Source: Pseudonocardia thermophila (GTDB lineage: Bacteria; Actinomycetota; Actinomycetes; Mycobacteriales; Pseudonocardiaceae). Taken from it: 64,000 nt of DNA. The notes below the pieces were generated by a model. The model was not told where the DNA came from. It searched no databases and worked only from the letters and a program-made list of their open reading frames with translations. The stretch covers positions 266,350 to 330,349 of the forward strand of contig NZ_FRAP01000004.1 of NCBI RefSeq assembly GCF_900142365.1. The letters are read 5' to 3'. The translations under genes and the position numbers were made by a program. This document shows, in pieces, positions 6,789 through 14,511 of the stretch (position 1 is its first letter; the number at the start of each line of letters is the position of its first letter).

Positions 6789-9074
6789 TCAGCGGACGTC
6801 CAGTGCCGCGGCCACGACCGAGTCGGCGTCGATGCCGTGGTAGCGGTACACGTCGCGCAGCCCACCGGACTGGCCGAACTTCGTCACGCCCAGGTGGACG
6901 GCCCGCACGCGGTGGATGTTCGCGAGGAACGCCAGCGTGTGCGGGTGCCCGTCGAGCAGCGTGACCAGCGGGGCGGCCCGGTGCTGCGGGAACGCCGACT
7001 CGAGCACCCACGTGTCGGCCGAGCCGCGCCCGGAGCGGGCCTGCACCGCCTCGAAGACCAGGCCGGGGCTGGTCACGCACACCACGTCGGTGGCCACGCC
7101 CTGCTCGGCGAGCCGGTCGGCGGCGGCGAGCGCCTCGGGCACCATGGCGCCCATCGCCGCGACCGTCACCTCCGGTCGACCCGCGCAGCGCCGCAGTGGG
7201 TACGCCCCGGCCACCACCTGGCGCCGGCGCAGTTCGCGGGCCGCCGGGTCGGCCGGCACCTGCGCGAGGGACTGGTCGACCGGCCGCGTGGACAGCCGCA
7301 GGTAGGCCGAGCTGCCGTCCGGCCTGCCCAGCTTGGCGAGGCAGGCCAGCAGCGTCCACTCCACGTCGATCGCGAAGGCCGGCTCGTAGGCGACGCAGCC
7401 GGGCTGCTCCAGCCCCACCGACGGCGTCGTGATCGACTGGTGCGCGCCGCCCTCCGGTGCCAGCGACACCCCCGACGGGGTGCCGACCAGGATCGACTGG
7501 CCGCCCGCGTAGATCCCGAACGACCACGGCTCCAGCGCTCGCTCGACGAACGGGTCGTAGACGACGCCGATGGGCAGCAGCGGCTCACCCCAGCGGCTCC
7601 ACGTGGCGCCGAGCTCGCCGAGCAGGCCGACGAGGTTGGTCTCGGCGATGCCCAGCTCGATGTGCTGGCCGTCGGGCCGTTCCCGCCAGTGCAGGATCGT
7701 CTCGGGATCGTCGGCGAACCAGTCGACGCGCTCGCGCGGCGACCACACCCCGACCTTGTTCACCCAGCCGCCGAGGTTGGTGGAGCTGGACACGTCCGGG
7801 GCGAGGGTGACCACCCGGCGGGCGGCGTCCGGCGCGGACCGGGTGAGGTCGAGCAGCGTGCGGCCCAGCGCCGCCTGGGTGTTGGCGGTGCCGCTCGGGG
7901 TGCGGCCGAAGTCCGTGGGGACCTCGACCTTCGGGGGCGCGGGCACTGGGTCGCGGCGCAGGCGCTGCGCCACCTCGGCGCACAGCCGGGCAGCGTCGGA
8001 GCCCTCGGGGAACCTCGCCCACGGGTCGTCCACGTCGGCGCCGACCCGCTCGGCGAGCTCGGCGAGCTGCTCGTGGGTGAGCAGCGCGGAGTGGTTCTGC
8101 GGGTGCCCCTCGGTTGCGAGCCCGTAGCCCTTGATCGTGTAGGCGAAGATCACGGTCGGGCGCGAGTCGTCGATGTCGGTGAACGCGTCGCCGAGCGCGT
8201 CGAGATCGTGGCCGCCGAGGTTGCGCAGGGCCGCGACGAGGGTGTCGTCGTCGAGCTGGTCGACGAGCGAGCGCAGCTCGGGGTTGTCGGGCAGGCGCGT
8301 GCGCAGCTCGGGCGCGGAGCACCGCAGCAGCCGCTGGTACTCCGGGTTGGTCATCTCGTCGATGCGTCGGCGCAGCTGCGGCCCGCCGGGCATGCCGAAC
8401 AGCTTCTCCAGCAGCCGGCCGTACTTGACGGTGATCACCTGCCAGCCGGCGGCCTCGAACATGCCCTGCAGGCGGGGCGCCCCGATGTTGGGCACGACGC
8501 GGTCGAGGGACTGCCGGTTGAGGTCGACGATCCAGCAGACCTCGCCCAGCTCGGCGACCATCGGGTCGAGGATCGCCTCCCACACCGCACCCTCGTCCAG
8601 CTCGGCGTCGCCGACCAGCGAGTACTGCCGGCCCTCCCCCGCGCGCACGTAGCGGCGGGCGATCGCGCCCCAGATCGGAGCGGTGGCACCGATGCCGACC
8701 GAGCCGGTGGAGTAGTCCACGGGGTCGGGGTCCTTGACCCGGCTCGGGTAGCTCTGCAGCCCGCCGAACTCGCGCAGCGTGGTCAGGTGGTGCTCGTCCA
8801 GCTCACCCAGCAGGTAGTTGATGGCGTGCAGGACGGGTGAGGCGTGCGGCTTCACCGAGACCCGGTCGCCCGCGCGGAGGTGCTCGAACCACAGCGCGGT
8901 CATGATCGTCGCCATCGACGCGCTGGACGCCTGGTGGCCGCCGACCTTCAGCCCCTCCGGGTTGGGCCGTACCCGGTTGGCGTGGTGCACGATCGCGGTG
9001 GCGAGCCAGAGGACCCGCTTCTCGATCTCCAGCAGGGCGGCCGGCGAGGTCCCGATCACTGTCGTCCCCTCCAT
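6789..9074 (-). CDS. Transketolase-like / homodimeric pyruvate dehydrogenase E1-like enzyme
   Basis: 761-residue thiamine-diphosphate enzyme related to AceE but shorter than the roughly 890 residues usual for AceE. The ThDP motif is GDAELDEGAVWEAI, with the E1 signature GGHQASSASMATIMTALWFE near residue 45, a pyrimidine-domain block (EGGAHQSITTPSVGLEQPG), and a transketolase C-terminal domain at the end. The likely reaction is oxidative or non-oxidative decarboxylation of a 2-oxoacid; the substrate is not determined. No E2 or E3 subunits are adjacent. The start at 9074 (MEGTTVIG) is preferred because upstream sequence in frame is low quality. An Lrp regulator is divergent 124 bp away, consistent with amino-acid or keto-acid responsive control. 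Confidence 0.85.
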   Translation of the reverse strand: MEGTTVIGTSPAALLEIEKRVLWLATAIVHHANRVRPNPEGLKVGGHQASSASMATIMTALWFEHLRAGDRVSVKPHASPVLHAINYLLGELDEHHLTTLREFGGLQSYPSRVKDPDPVDYSTGSVGIGATAPIWGAIARRYVRAGEGRQYSLVGDAELDEGAVWEAILDPMVAELGEVCWIVDLNRQSLDRVVPNIGAPRLQGMFEAAGWQVITVKYGRLLEKLFGMPGGPQLRRRIDEMTNPEYQRLLRCSAPELRTRLPDNPELRSLVDQLDDDTLVAALRNLGGHDLDALGDAFTDIDDSRPTVIFAYTIKGYGLATEGHPQNHSALLTHEQLAELAERVGADVDDPWARFPEGSDAARLCAEVAQRLRRDPVPAPPKVEVPTDFGRTPSGTANTQAALGRTLLDLTRSAPDAARRVVTLAPDVSSSTNLGGWVNKVGVWSPRERVDWFADDPETILHWRERPDGQHIELGIAETNLVGLLGELGATWSRWGEPLLPIGVVYDPFVERALEPWSFGIYAGGQSILVGTPSGVSLAPEGGAHQSITTPSVGLEQPGCVAYEPAFAIDVEWTLLACLAKLGRPDGSSAYLRLSTRPVDQSLAQVPADPAARELRRRQVVAGAYPLRRCAGRPEVTVAAMGAMVPEALAAADRLAEQGVATDVVCVTSPGLVFEAVQARSGRGSADTWVLESAFPQHRAAPLVTLLDGHPHTLAFLANIHRVRAVHLGVTKFGQSGGLRDVYRYHGIDADSVVAAALDVR

Positions 9075-9198
9075 TGGTCTTCTTGCGACGACAACTGCAA
9101 CACGACTCGACCTACTGCACAACCTGGTCACGAGTCCTTGAGCAATCTGCACGTTCCCGGGACTCCGAGGCTTCCCCGGAGGGGGCAGACTGCGCAGT

Positions 9199-9648
9199 GT
9201 GGACGCGACCGACGCCCGACTGCTGCTCGCACTCTCCGAGGATCCCCGCGCCTCCGCGCTCGCGCTCGCCGAACGGCTCGGGGTCTCCCGCAACACCGTG
9301 CAGGCCCGGCTGGCCCGGCTGGATCTGTCCGCCGTCGAGCTGCGGGTCGACCCGGCCGAGCTGGGTTACCCGATCACCGCGTACGTGCTGATGGTGCTGC
9401 GCCAGCGCTACCTCGACCAGGTCGCGGAGGAGCTGGCCGCGGTGCCGGAGGTCGTGGAGGTGCTCGGCATCTCCGGCGAGGTCGACCTGCTCGTGCAGGT
9501 CGTGGCCCGCGACGGCGACGATCTCTACCGGATCGCGGGCCGGCTGCTGGCCATCGAAGGCGTCGAGCGCACGACTACGTCGCTGGTGATGCGCCGGCTG
9601 GTGCCGCACCGCCTCGAACCGCTGCTGCGGCGGATCGCCGATCAGTGA
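9199..9648 (+). CDS. Lrp/AsnC-family transcriptional regulator
   Basis: 149 residues: N-terminal winged helix (ALALAERLGVSRNTVQARLA) and a C-terminal RAM ligand-binding domain (EVVEVLGISGEVDLLVQVVA). The linker between them is short; the usual RLEREGVI segment is trimmed. Members sense amino acids or keto acids. Divergent from the E1-like gene, which is the probable target. GTG 9199 is preceded by CAGACT ending 7 nt upstream, a weak leaderless -10. Its last 74 bp overlap the convergent AraC gene. Confidence 0.9.
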   Translation: MDATDARLLLALSEDPRASALALAERLGVSRNTVQARLARLDLSAVELRVDPAELGYPITAYVLMVLRQRYLDQVAEELAAVPEVVEVLGISGEVDLLVQVVARDGDDLYRIAGRLLAIEGVERTTTSLVMRRLVPHRLEPLLRRIADQ

Positions 9649-10597
9649 TCTGCCGGGCGATCCGCCGGGCCCGCTCGCGGTGCTCGCGCGGGCTGATCCC
9701 GTGCACCCGCTTGAACGCCGCGGAGAGCGCGAAGCCGGAGCCGTAGCCGACCCGGCGGGCCACCGCGTCGAGCGTGGCGTCGGTGTCGCGGAGCAGATCG
9801 GCGGCCAGGGCCAGCCGCCGCCCGGCCAGGAACGCCATCGGTGGCTCGCCGACCAGCTCGGTGAACCGGCGGGCCAGCGCAGCCCGCGACACCCGCGCCT
9901 GCGCGGCCAGCTCGGCGACCGTCCACCGGCGCGCCGGATCGGCCTGCATGGCGCGCAGCGCGGGGCCGACGACCGGGTCGGCGGCCGCGACGTACCAGCC
10001 GGGAGCGGGCGCGCCGGGTCGCTCGAACCAGGTCCGCAGCGCGGTGACCAGCAGGAGATCGAGGAGCCGGTCGAGCACGACCTCCTGCCCCGGCCGCTCG
10101 GTGCTGATCTCCTGGGCGAGCATCGCCAGCACCGGTGAGTCGTGGCCGAACCCGTCGAGCACCATGACCCCGGGCAAGCCGGCGAGCACGCGCCCGCCGA
10201 GCGTGCTCGCGTCCGCGTAGTTGCCGACCAGCACCTCGGTGCTGCCCGCGGCGCTGTTGCCCCACGTGCGCACGCCGAGCTGGGTGGTGGTCTCCACGGG
10301 CCGGCCGTCCGGGGTGGCGCACTCGCCGTCCGGGAGGATCACGATCTCCGGCGGGCGGCCGGCGGTGTCGGCGATGTCGTACTCCTGCCCACCCACGGTG
10401 ATCACGAGGTCGCCGGCCCGCAGGTCGATCACCCGGCCGTCGGCGAAGCGCATGTGCGCCTCACCGCGCACGACGGCGAGCACGGCCAGCGCGACCTCGT
10501 CCCGGACGCGCAGCGACCACGGCGGCTCCATGACCGTGCGCAGGAGGAAGGCACCCCGCGCCCGCGGGCCGTCGAGGAGACCGCCGAACTCGTCCAC
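9575..10597 (-). CDS. AraC-family transcriptional regulator (cupin N-domain)
   Basis: 340 residues. The N-terminal cupin-type sensing domain (HMRFADGRVIDLRAGDLVIT) is followed by a C-terminal double helix-turn-helix (WTVAELAAQARVSRAALARR, then VARRVGYGSGFALSAAFKRV and GISPREHRERA). Likely regulates the divergent NmrA-type reductase gene, a very common pairing for this subtype. Start GTG 10597 is set by -10 TAGGCT ending 6 nt upstream. The last about 24 residues, rich in Ala and Gly, are encoded antisense to the end of the Lrp gene. Confidence 0.9.
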   Translation of the reverse strand: MDEFGGLLDGPRARGAFLLRTVMEPPWSLRVRDEVALAVLAVVRGEAHMRFADGRVIDLRAGDLVITVGGQEYDIADTAGRPPEIVILPDGECATPDGRPVETTTQLGVRTWGNSAAGSTEVLVGNYADASTLGGRVLAGLPGVMVLDGFGHDSPVLAMLAQEISTERPGQEVVLDRLLDLLLVTALRTWFERPGAPAPGWYVAAADPVVGPALRAMQADPARRWTVAELAAQARVSRAALARRFTELVGEPPMAFLAGRRLALAADLLRDTDATLDAVARRVGYGSGFALSAAFKRVHGISPREHRERARRIARQITDRRSAAAAVRGGAAPAGASPAT

Positions 10598-10603
10598 GCG
10601 GTG

Positions 10604-10609
10604 AGCCTA
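10604..10609 (-). promoter_or_regulatory. -10 TAGGCT, leaderless promoter of the AraC gene
   Basis: TANNNT hexamer ending 6 nt before GTG 10597. Confidence 0.5.
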
Positions 10610-10661
10610 GACGCACACGCATGTCTGGCGGGCAAGTCATGCGCGCACCGCTCAGCGCCGC

Positions 10662-10732
10662 CCTGAAGGCCACGAACGGCACTTTCGTGGCAGCATCGCC
10701 GACGAAGGTGCCGTTCGTGGAGGTTCAGGCCT
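10662..10732. repeat. Hairpin repeat, copy 2 of the ACGAACGGC family
   Basis: Arms 10670-10688 and 10702-10720 pair with one G-T wobble. Outer CTGAA/TTCAG extends the stem. Core and loop (GCAGCATCGC) match the copy at 2285-2336. Here it lies between divergent promoters, so termination is not its obvious role. Confidence 0.65.
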
Positions 10733-10812
10733 GAGCCGGCAAGACGCTCACGCATGTCGATGAGCTTCTGAACCATTCAGCGTCTCACCATCTCCGGCTT
10801 GAATCCTCGGGC

Positions 10813-11658
10813 ATGAGCCAGAACGTCCTCGTCATCGGTGCCACCGGCAAGACCGGGCGCCACGTCGCCGAGCGCCTCACCGCCGCGGGCCACCGGGTGC
10901 GCCCGGGGTCCCGCTCGGCCGCCGTCCCGTTCGACTGGGCCGACCCCACCACCTGGTCAGCGGCGCTCGCCGGGGTCGACGCCTGCTACGTCGCCTACTA
11001 CCCGGACCTCGCCGTGCCCGGCGCCGCGCAGACCGTCGCGGAGCTCGCAGCGGCGGCCGGGCGCGCCGGGGTCCGCAGGCTGGTGCTGCTGTCCGGCCGC
11101 GGCGAACCCGGCGCCGAGGCCGCTGAACGGGCCGTGCGCGCCGTCTTCCCGGTCGCGACCGTGGTGCGAGCCGCGTGGTTCAACCAGAACTTCAGCGAGG
11201 GCCACTTCCTCGGACCGGTGCTGGCGGGCACGGTGGCGCTACCCGTCGGGGACGTGCGCGAACCCTTCGTCGACGCCGACGACATCGCGGACGTCGCCGC
11301 GGCCGCGCTGACCGACGACCGGCACGGCGGCGAGCTGTACGAGGTGACCGGCCCGCAGCTGCTGACGTTCGGCGAGGCCGTGGCGGAGATCGCCGCCGCG
11401 ACCGGGCGGGCGATCGACTTCGTACCGCTTCGGCTGCCGGACTACCTGGCGCTCGCGCCCGTCGAGCTGTCCGCCGACGAGCTGTGGCTGGTGGAGCACC
11501 TGTTCCGCGAGGTGCTCGACGGGCGCAACGCCCGCCTCGCCGACGGTGTGCAGCGGGCGCTGGGCCGTCCACCCCGAGACTTCGCCGCCTACGCCCGTGC
11601 CACCGCGGGAACGGGGGCGTGGCCGACCGGCGCGGGCCAGCCCGTGGAACACCGGTGA
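10813..11658 (+). CDS. NmrA-like NAD(P)-binding reductase
   Basis: 281-residue atypical short-chain dehydrogenase. The N-terminal Rossmann motif is GATGKTG at residues 8-14, with VRRLVLLSGRGEPGAEAAE in place of the classical YxxxK, AAWFNQNFSEGHFL and EPFVDADDIADVAAAAL, all typical of NmrA/ergot-alkaloid-reductase-like proteins. Members act as redox sensors or reductases on quinone-like substrates. It is transcribed divergently from the AraC gene, its likely regulator. The intergenic DNA (10598-10812) holds the hairpin repeat and no gene. Confidence 0.87.
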   Translation: MSQNVLVIGATGKTGRHVAERLTAAGHRVRPGSRSAAVPFDWADPTTWSAALAGVDACYVAYYPDLAVPGAAQTVAELAAAAGRAGVRRLVLLSGRGEPGAEAAERAVRAVFPVATVVRAAWFNQNFSEGHFLGPVLAGTVALPVGDVREPFVDADDIADVAAAALTDDRHGGELYEVTGPQLLTFGEAVAEIAAATGRAIDFVPLRLPDYLALAPVELSADELWLVEHLFREVLDGRNARLADGVQRALGRPPRDFAAYARATAGTGAWPTGAGQPVEHR

Positions 11659-11686
11659 CGGCCCGGCCCCGGCCGCTGTCCTCCGT

Positions 11687-11715
11687 TTGCGGACCACCGC
11701 ACGACCGCGCACTGT
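11687..11715 (+). promoter_or_regulatory. Candidate promoter of the BCCT transporter gene
   Basis: TTGCGG (11687-11692), a 17-bp spacer, and CACTGT (11710-11715) ending 7 nt before ATG 11723. The spacing is ideal for a housekeeping-type promoter giving a leaderless mRNA, although the -10 lacks the first T. Confidence 0.45.
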
Positions 11716-11722
11716 GTTGCGC

Positions 11723-13429
11723 ATGACGCTCCAGGAACCGGCCGCCGGACCGTCCGCCGAACCCGAACCCGATCTTCACGAGCCCGGATCGGCGGAGCGG
11801 GGCCCGGTGCTCGACCGGTGGATCTTCGGCGTCGCCGCGGTGCTCGTGCTGGTCTTCATCGCGTGGGGCATGTTCGCCACGGACAACCTGGCGACGGTCT
11901 CCTCGGCGGTGCTGACCGGGGTGATGGACGTGGGCGGCTGGGCCTTCGTGCTCGCCGCCAGCGGCTTCGTCGTGTTCGCGCTGTGGGTGGCCTTCGGCAG
12001 GTACGGGAAGATCCCGCTGGGCCGCGACGACGAAGCGCCGGAGTTCCGCACCTCGTCGTGGATCGCGATGATGTTCAGCGCCGGCATGGGCATCGGGTTG
12101 ATGTTCTTCGGCGTCGCCGAGCCGCTCGCGCACTTCACCTCGCCGCCGCCCGGCACCGTGCCGCCGGGGTCACCGGCGGCGCTCGACGTCGCCATGGCCA
12201 CCACCCTGTTCCACTGGACGCTGCACCCGTGGGCGATCTACGCGGTGGTCGGCCTCGCGATCGCGTACTCGACGTTCCGCCGCGGCCGCCGGCAGCTGAT
12301 CAGCTCGGCGTTCACCCCGCTGATGGGCCGCCGCAGCACCGATGGGGCGTTCGGCCGGGCCGTGGACATCCTGGCGATCTTCGCGACGCTGTTCGGTTCG
12401 GCCGCCTCGCTGGGCCTCGGCGCGCTGCAGATCGGCGGCGGGCTGGCCGCCAACGGCATCACCGGACTGCCCAAGGCGGTGCTCGTGGGGATCATCGTGG
12501 TGCTGACGATCGCGTTCATCGTGTCCGCGGTGACCGGCGTCGCGAAGGGCATCCAGTGGCTGTCCAACATCAACATGGTGCTGGCCGGCATCCTGGCGCT
12601 GTTCGTGTTCGTGGTCGGCCCGACGATCCTGATCCTCAACCTGATCCCGACCGCGATCGGCGACTACTTCCGCGATCTCGCGCAGATGTCGGCCCGCACC
12701 GCGGCCACCGGCGGCGACGCGATGGCCGACTGGCTCTCCGGCTGGACGGTCTTCTACTGGGCGTGGTGGATCTCCTGGACGCCGTTCGTCGGCATGTTCA
12801 TCGCACGGATCAGCCGCGGCCGCTCGATCAAGCAGTTCGTCGTCGGCGTCATGCTGATCCCGAGCCTGGTGAGCCTGCTGTGGTTCGCGATCTTCGGCGG
12901 GGCCGCGATCGACCGCCAGCGCTCCGGGATCGACCTGGCCGCGGCCGACACCGAGGGCCAGCTGTTCGGGCTGCTGCACACCTACCCGCTCGGCGGCGTG
13001 CTCAGCGTGCTGGCGATGGTCCTGGTGGCGATCTTCTTCGTGTCCGGCGCGGACGCGGCGTCGGTCGTCATGGGCACGCTCTCGCAGCGCGGCACGATCG
13101 AGCCGAACCGCTGGGTGGTGGTGTTCTGGGGCACCGTGATGGGCGCGATCGCGGTGATCATGCTGCTGGTCGCGCCGGGCGACGAGGCGCTCACCGGCAT
13201 CCAGAACATCACGATCATCATGGCGGCGCCGTTCGCCCTGGTGATGATCGCGCTGTGCGTGGCGCTGGCGAAGGACCTCCACGACGACCCGATCTCCCGG
13301 CGCGACCGGCGCGCCGTGGCCGCCGTGGAGCAGGCCGTGGAGTACGGCACCCGCGCCCACGACGGCCGGTTCATCCTCAACGTCAAACCGGAGGACGAGG
13401 CCGATCCGGCCCTGCGCAGGAAGCGCTGA
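11723..13429 (+). CDS. BCCT-family betaine/choline/carnitine transporter
   Basis: 568-residue secondary transporter with 12 predicted membrane spans. The family signature WAWWISWTPFVGMFIARISR is present, as is the glycine-rich MGIGLMFFGVAEPLAHF on TM3. Members import quaternary ammonium osmoprotectants with Na+ or H+. The C-terminal tail after the last span is short and charged, possibly the osmosensing segment. Longer upstream translations are ignored because ATG 11723 follows a well-spaced promoter. It ends 3 bp before the convergent quinone oxidoreductase stop, leaving no terminator between them. Confidence 0.93.
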   Translation: MTLQEPAAGPSAEPEPDLHEPGSAERGPVLDRWIFGVAAVLVLVFIAWGMFATDNLATVSSAVLTGVMDVGGWAFVLAASGFVVFALWVAFGRYGKIPLGRDDEAPEFRTSSWIAMMFSAGMGIGLMFFGVAEPLAHFTSPPPGTVPPGSPAALDVAMATTLFHWTLHPWAIYAVVGLAIAYSTFRRGRRQLISSAFTPLMGRRSTDGAFGRAVDILAIFATLFGSAASLGLGALQIGGGLAANGITGLPKAVLVGIIVVLTIAFIVSAVTGVAKGIQWLSNINMVLAGILALFVFVVGPTILILNLIPTAIGDYFRDLAQMSARTAATGGDAMADWLSGWTVFYWAWWISWTPFVGMFIARISRGRSIKQFVVGVMLIPSLVSLLWFAIFGGAAIDRQRSGIDLAAADTEGQLFGLLHTYPLGGVLSVLAMVLVAIFFVSGADAASVVMGTLSQRGTIEPNRWVVVFWGTVMGAIAVIMLLVAPGDEALTGIQNITIIMAAPFALVMIALCVALAKDLHDDPISRRDRRAVAAVEQAVEYGTRAHDGRFILNVKPEDEADPALRRKR

Positions 13430-13432
13430 CGG

Positions 13433-14389
13433 TCAGGGTTCGAGCACGACCTTGCCGAGCACGCGGCGCTCGTCGATGCGGACGAGCCCGTCAGCGGCCT
13501 GTTCCAGCGGCAGCACGACGTCGACCAGCGGGATCAACCGGTCCATGTGCGGGAGCAGCTGGTTCCACTGGTCGACGGCGTAGCCGGGACGGTCGAAGGC
13601 GAACGCGCCCCAGCCGACGCCGACCACGTCGATGTTGTTGAGCAGCAACCGGTTCACCTTCACCGTGGGGATCTCCCCTGCGGTGAAGCCGACGACCAGC
13701 AGCTTGCCGAACGGGGCGAGGCTGCGCAGGGAGTCGGTGAAGCGGTCGCCGCCGACCGGGTCGACGACCAGGTCCACCCCGCGCCCGCCGGTCAGTTCCT
13801 GCACCGCGTCCTTGAAGCCCTCGACCGCCACGGTGTCGGTGGCGCCGGCCCGCCGCGCGATCTCGGCCTTCGCCTCGGAGGAGACCACGGCGATCACGTG
13901 AGCGCCGAGCGCGGTGGCCAACTGGGTGACGGCGGTGCCCACGCCGCCCGCCGCGCCGTGGACGAGAACGGTCTGGCCGGGCTTCAGCTCGGTCCGCACC
14001 CGCAGGGCGAAGTGCGCGGTCAGGTAGTTCATCGGCATCGCGGCGCCCGCTGTGAAGGAGACGTCGTCGGGCAGCGGGAAGACCATGTCCGGCGAGACCG
14101 CGACCTGCTCGGCCGCCCCGCCGGTGCCGCAGAACGCGGCCACCCGATCACCGACCCGGACGTCCGCGCCTTCGGGCGCCGCGAGGACGACGCCGGCGAC
14201 CTCGGAGCCGAGCGTGTACGGCCGCTCGGGCTCGTACTGGTAGAGGCCGCGGGTCTGCAGCAGGTCGGGGAAGTTCAGCCCCGCCGCGCGGACCTCGACG
14301 AGCACGTGCTCGCCCGGGTCCGGCGCGGGGACGTCGCGCACCTCGACCGCCTTCGGCCCGTCCAACGTCACGATCTGCACCGCACGCAT
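13433..14389 (-). CDS. NADPH:quinone oxidoreductase family protein
   Basis: 318-residue zinc-free medium-chain reductase. GroES-like N-domain (AAGLNFPDLLQTRGLYQYEP) and Rossmann domain (VLVHGAAGGVGTAVTQLATA). Catalyses NADPH-dependent reduction of quinones or conjugated carbonyls. Start ATG 14389 is fixed by -10 TAGCGT ending 7 nt upstream; an in-frame extension further upstream is rejected. A second paralogue is at 59994-60974. Confidence 0.9.
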   Translation of the reverse strand: MRAVQIVTLDGPKAVEVRDVPAPDPGEHVLVEVRAAGLNFPDLLQTRGLYQYEPERPYTLGSEVAGVVLAAPEGADVRVGDRVAAFCGTGGAAEQVAVSPDMVFPLPDDVSFTAGAAMPMNYLTAHFALRVRTELKPGQTVLVHGAAGGVGTAVTQLATALGAHVIAVVSSEAKAEIARRAGATDTVAVEGFKDAVQELTGGRGVDLVVDPVGGDRFTDSLRSLAPFGKLLVVGFTAGEIPTVKVNRLLLNNIDVVGVGWGAFAFDRPGYAVDQWNQLLPHMDRLIPLVDVVLPLEQAADGLVRIDERRVLGKVVLEP

Positions 14390-14396
14390 GCGCCGC

Positions 14397-14402
14397 ACGC
14401 TA
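14397..14402 (-). promoter_or_regulatory. -10 TAGCGT, leaderless promoter of the quinone oxidoreductase gene
   Basis: TANNNT hexamer ending 7 nt before ATG 14389. Confidence 0.5.
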
Positions 14403-14511
14403 CCTGGCTGCGCACCCGCCCCCGGCCGAACGCGCACATGACCGCAGATGAGCACAGGTGACCGCAGATGACGCTGCGTGATCCACCCCGGTTCGCCGGA
14501 ACCGGCGCGGG

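Noticed and set aside
11546..11722. N-terminal extension of the BCCT transporter
   Set aside because: It overlaps the end of the NmrA-like gene and has no membrane or SD logic; ATG 11723 follows a 17-bp-spaced promoter.
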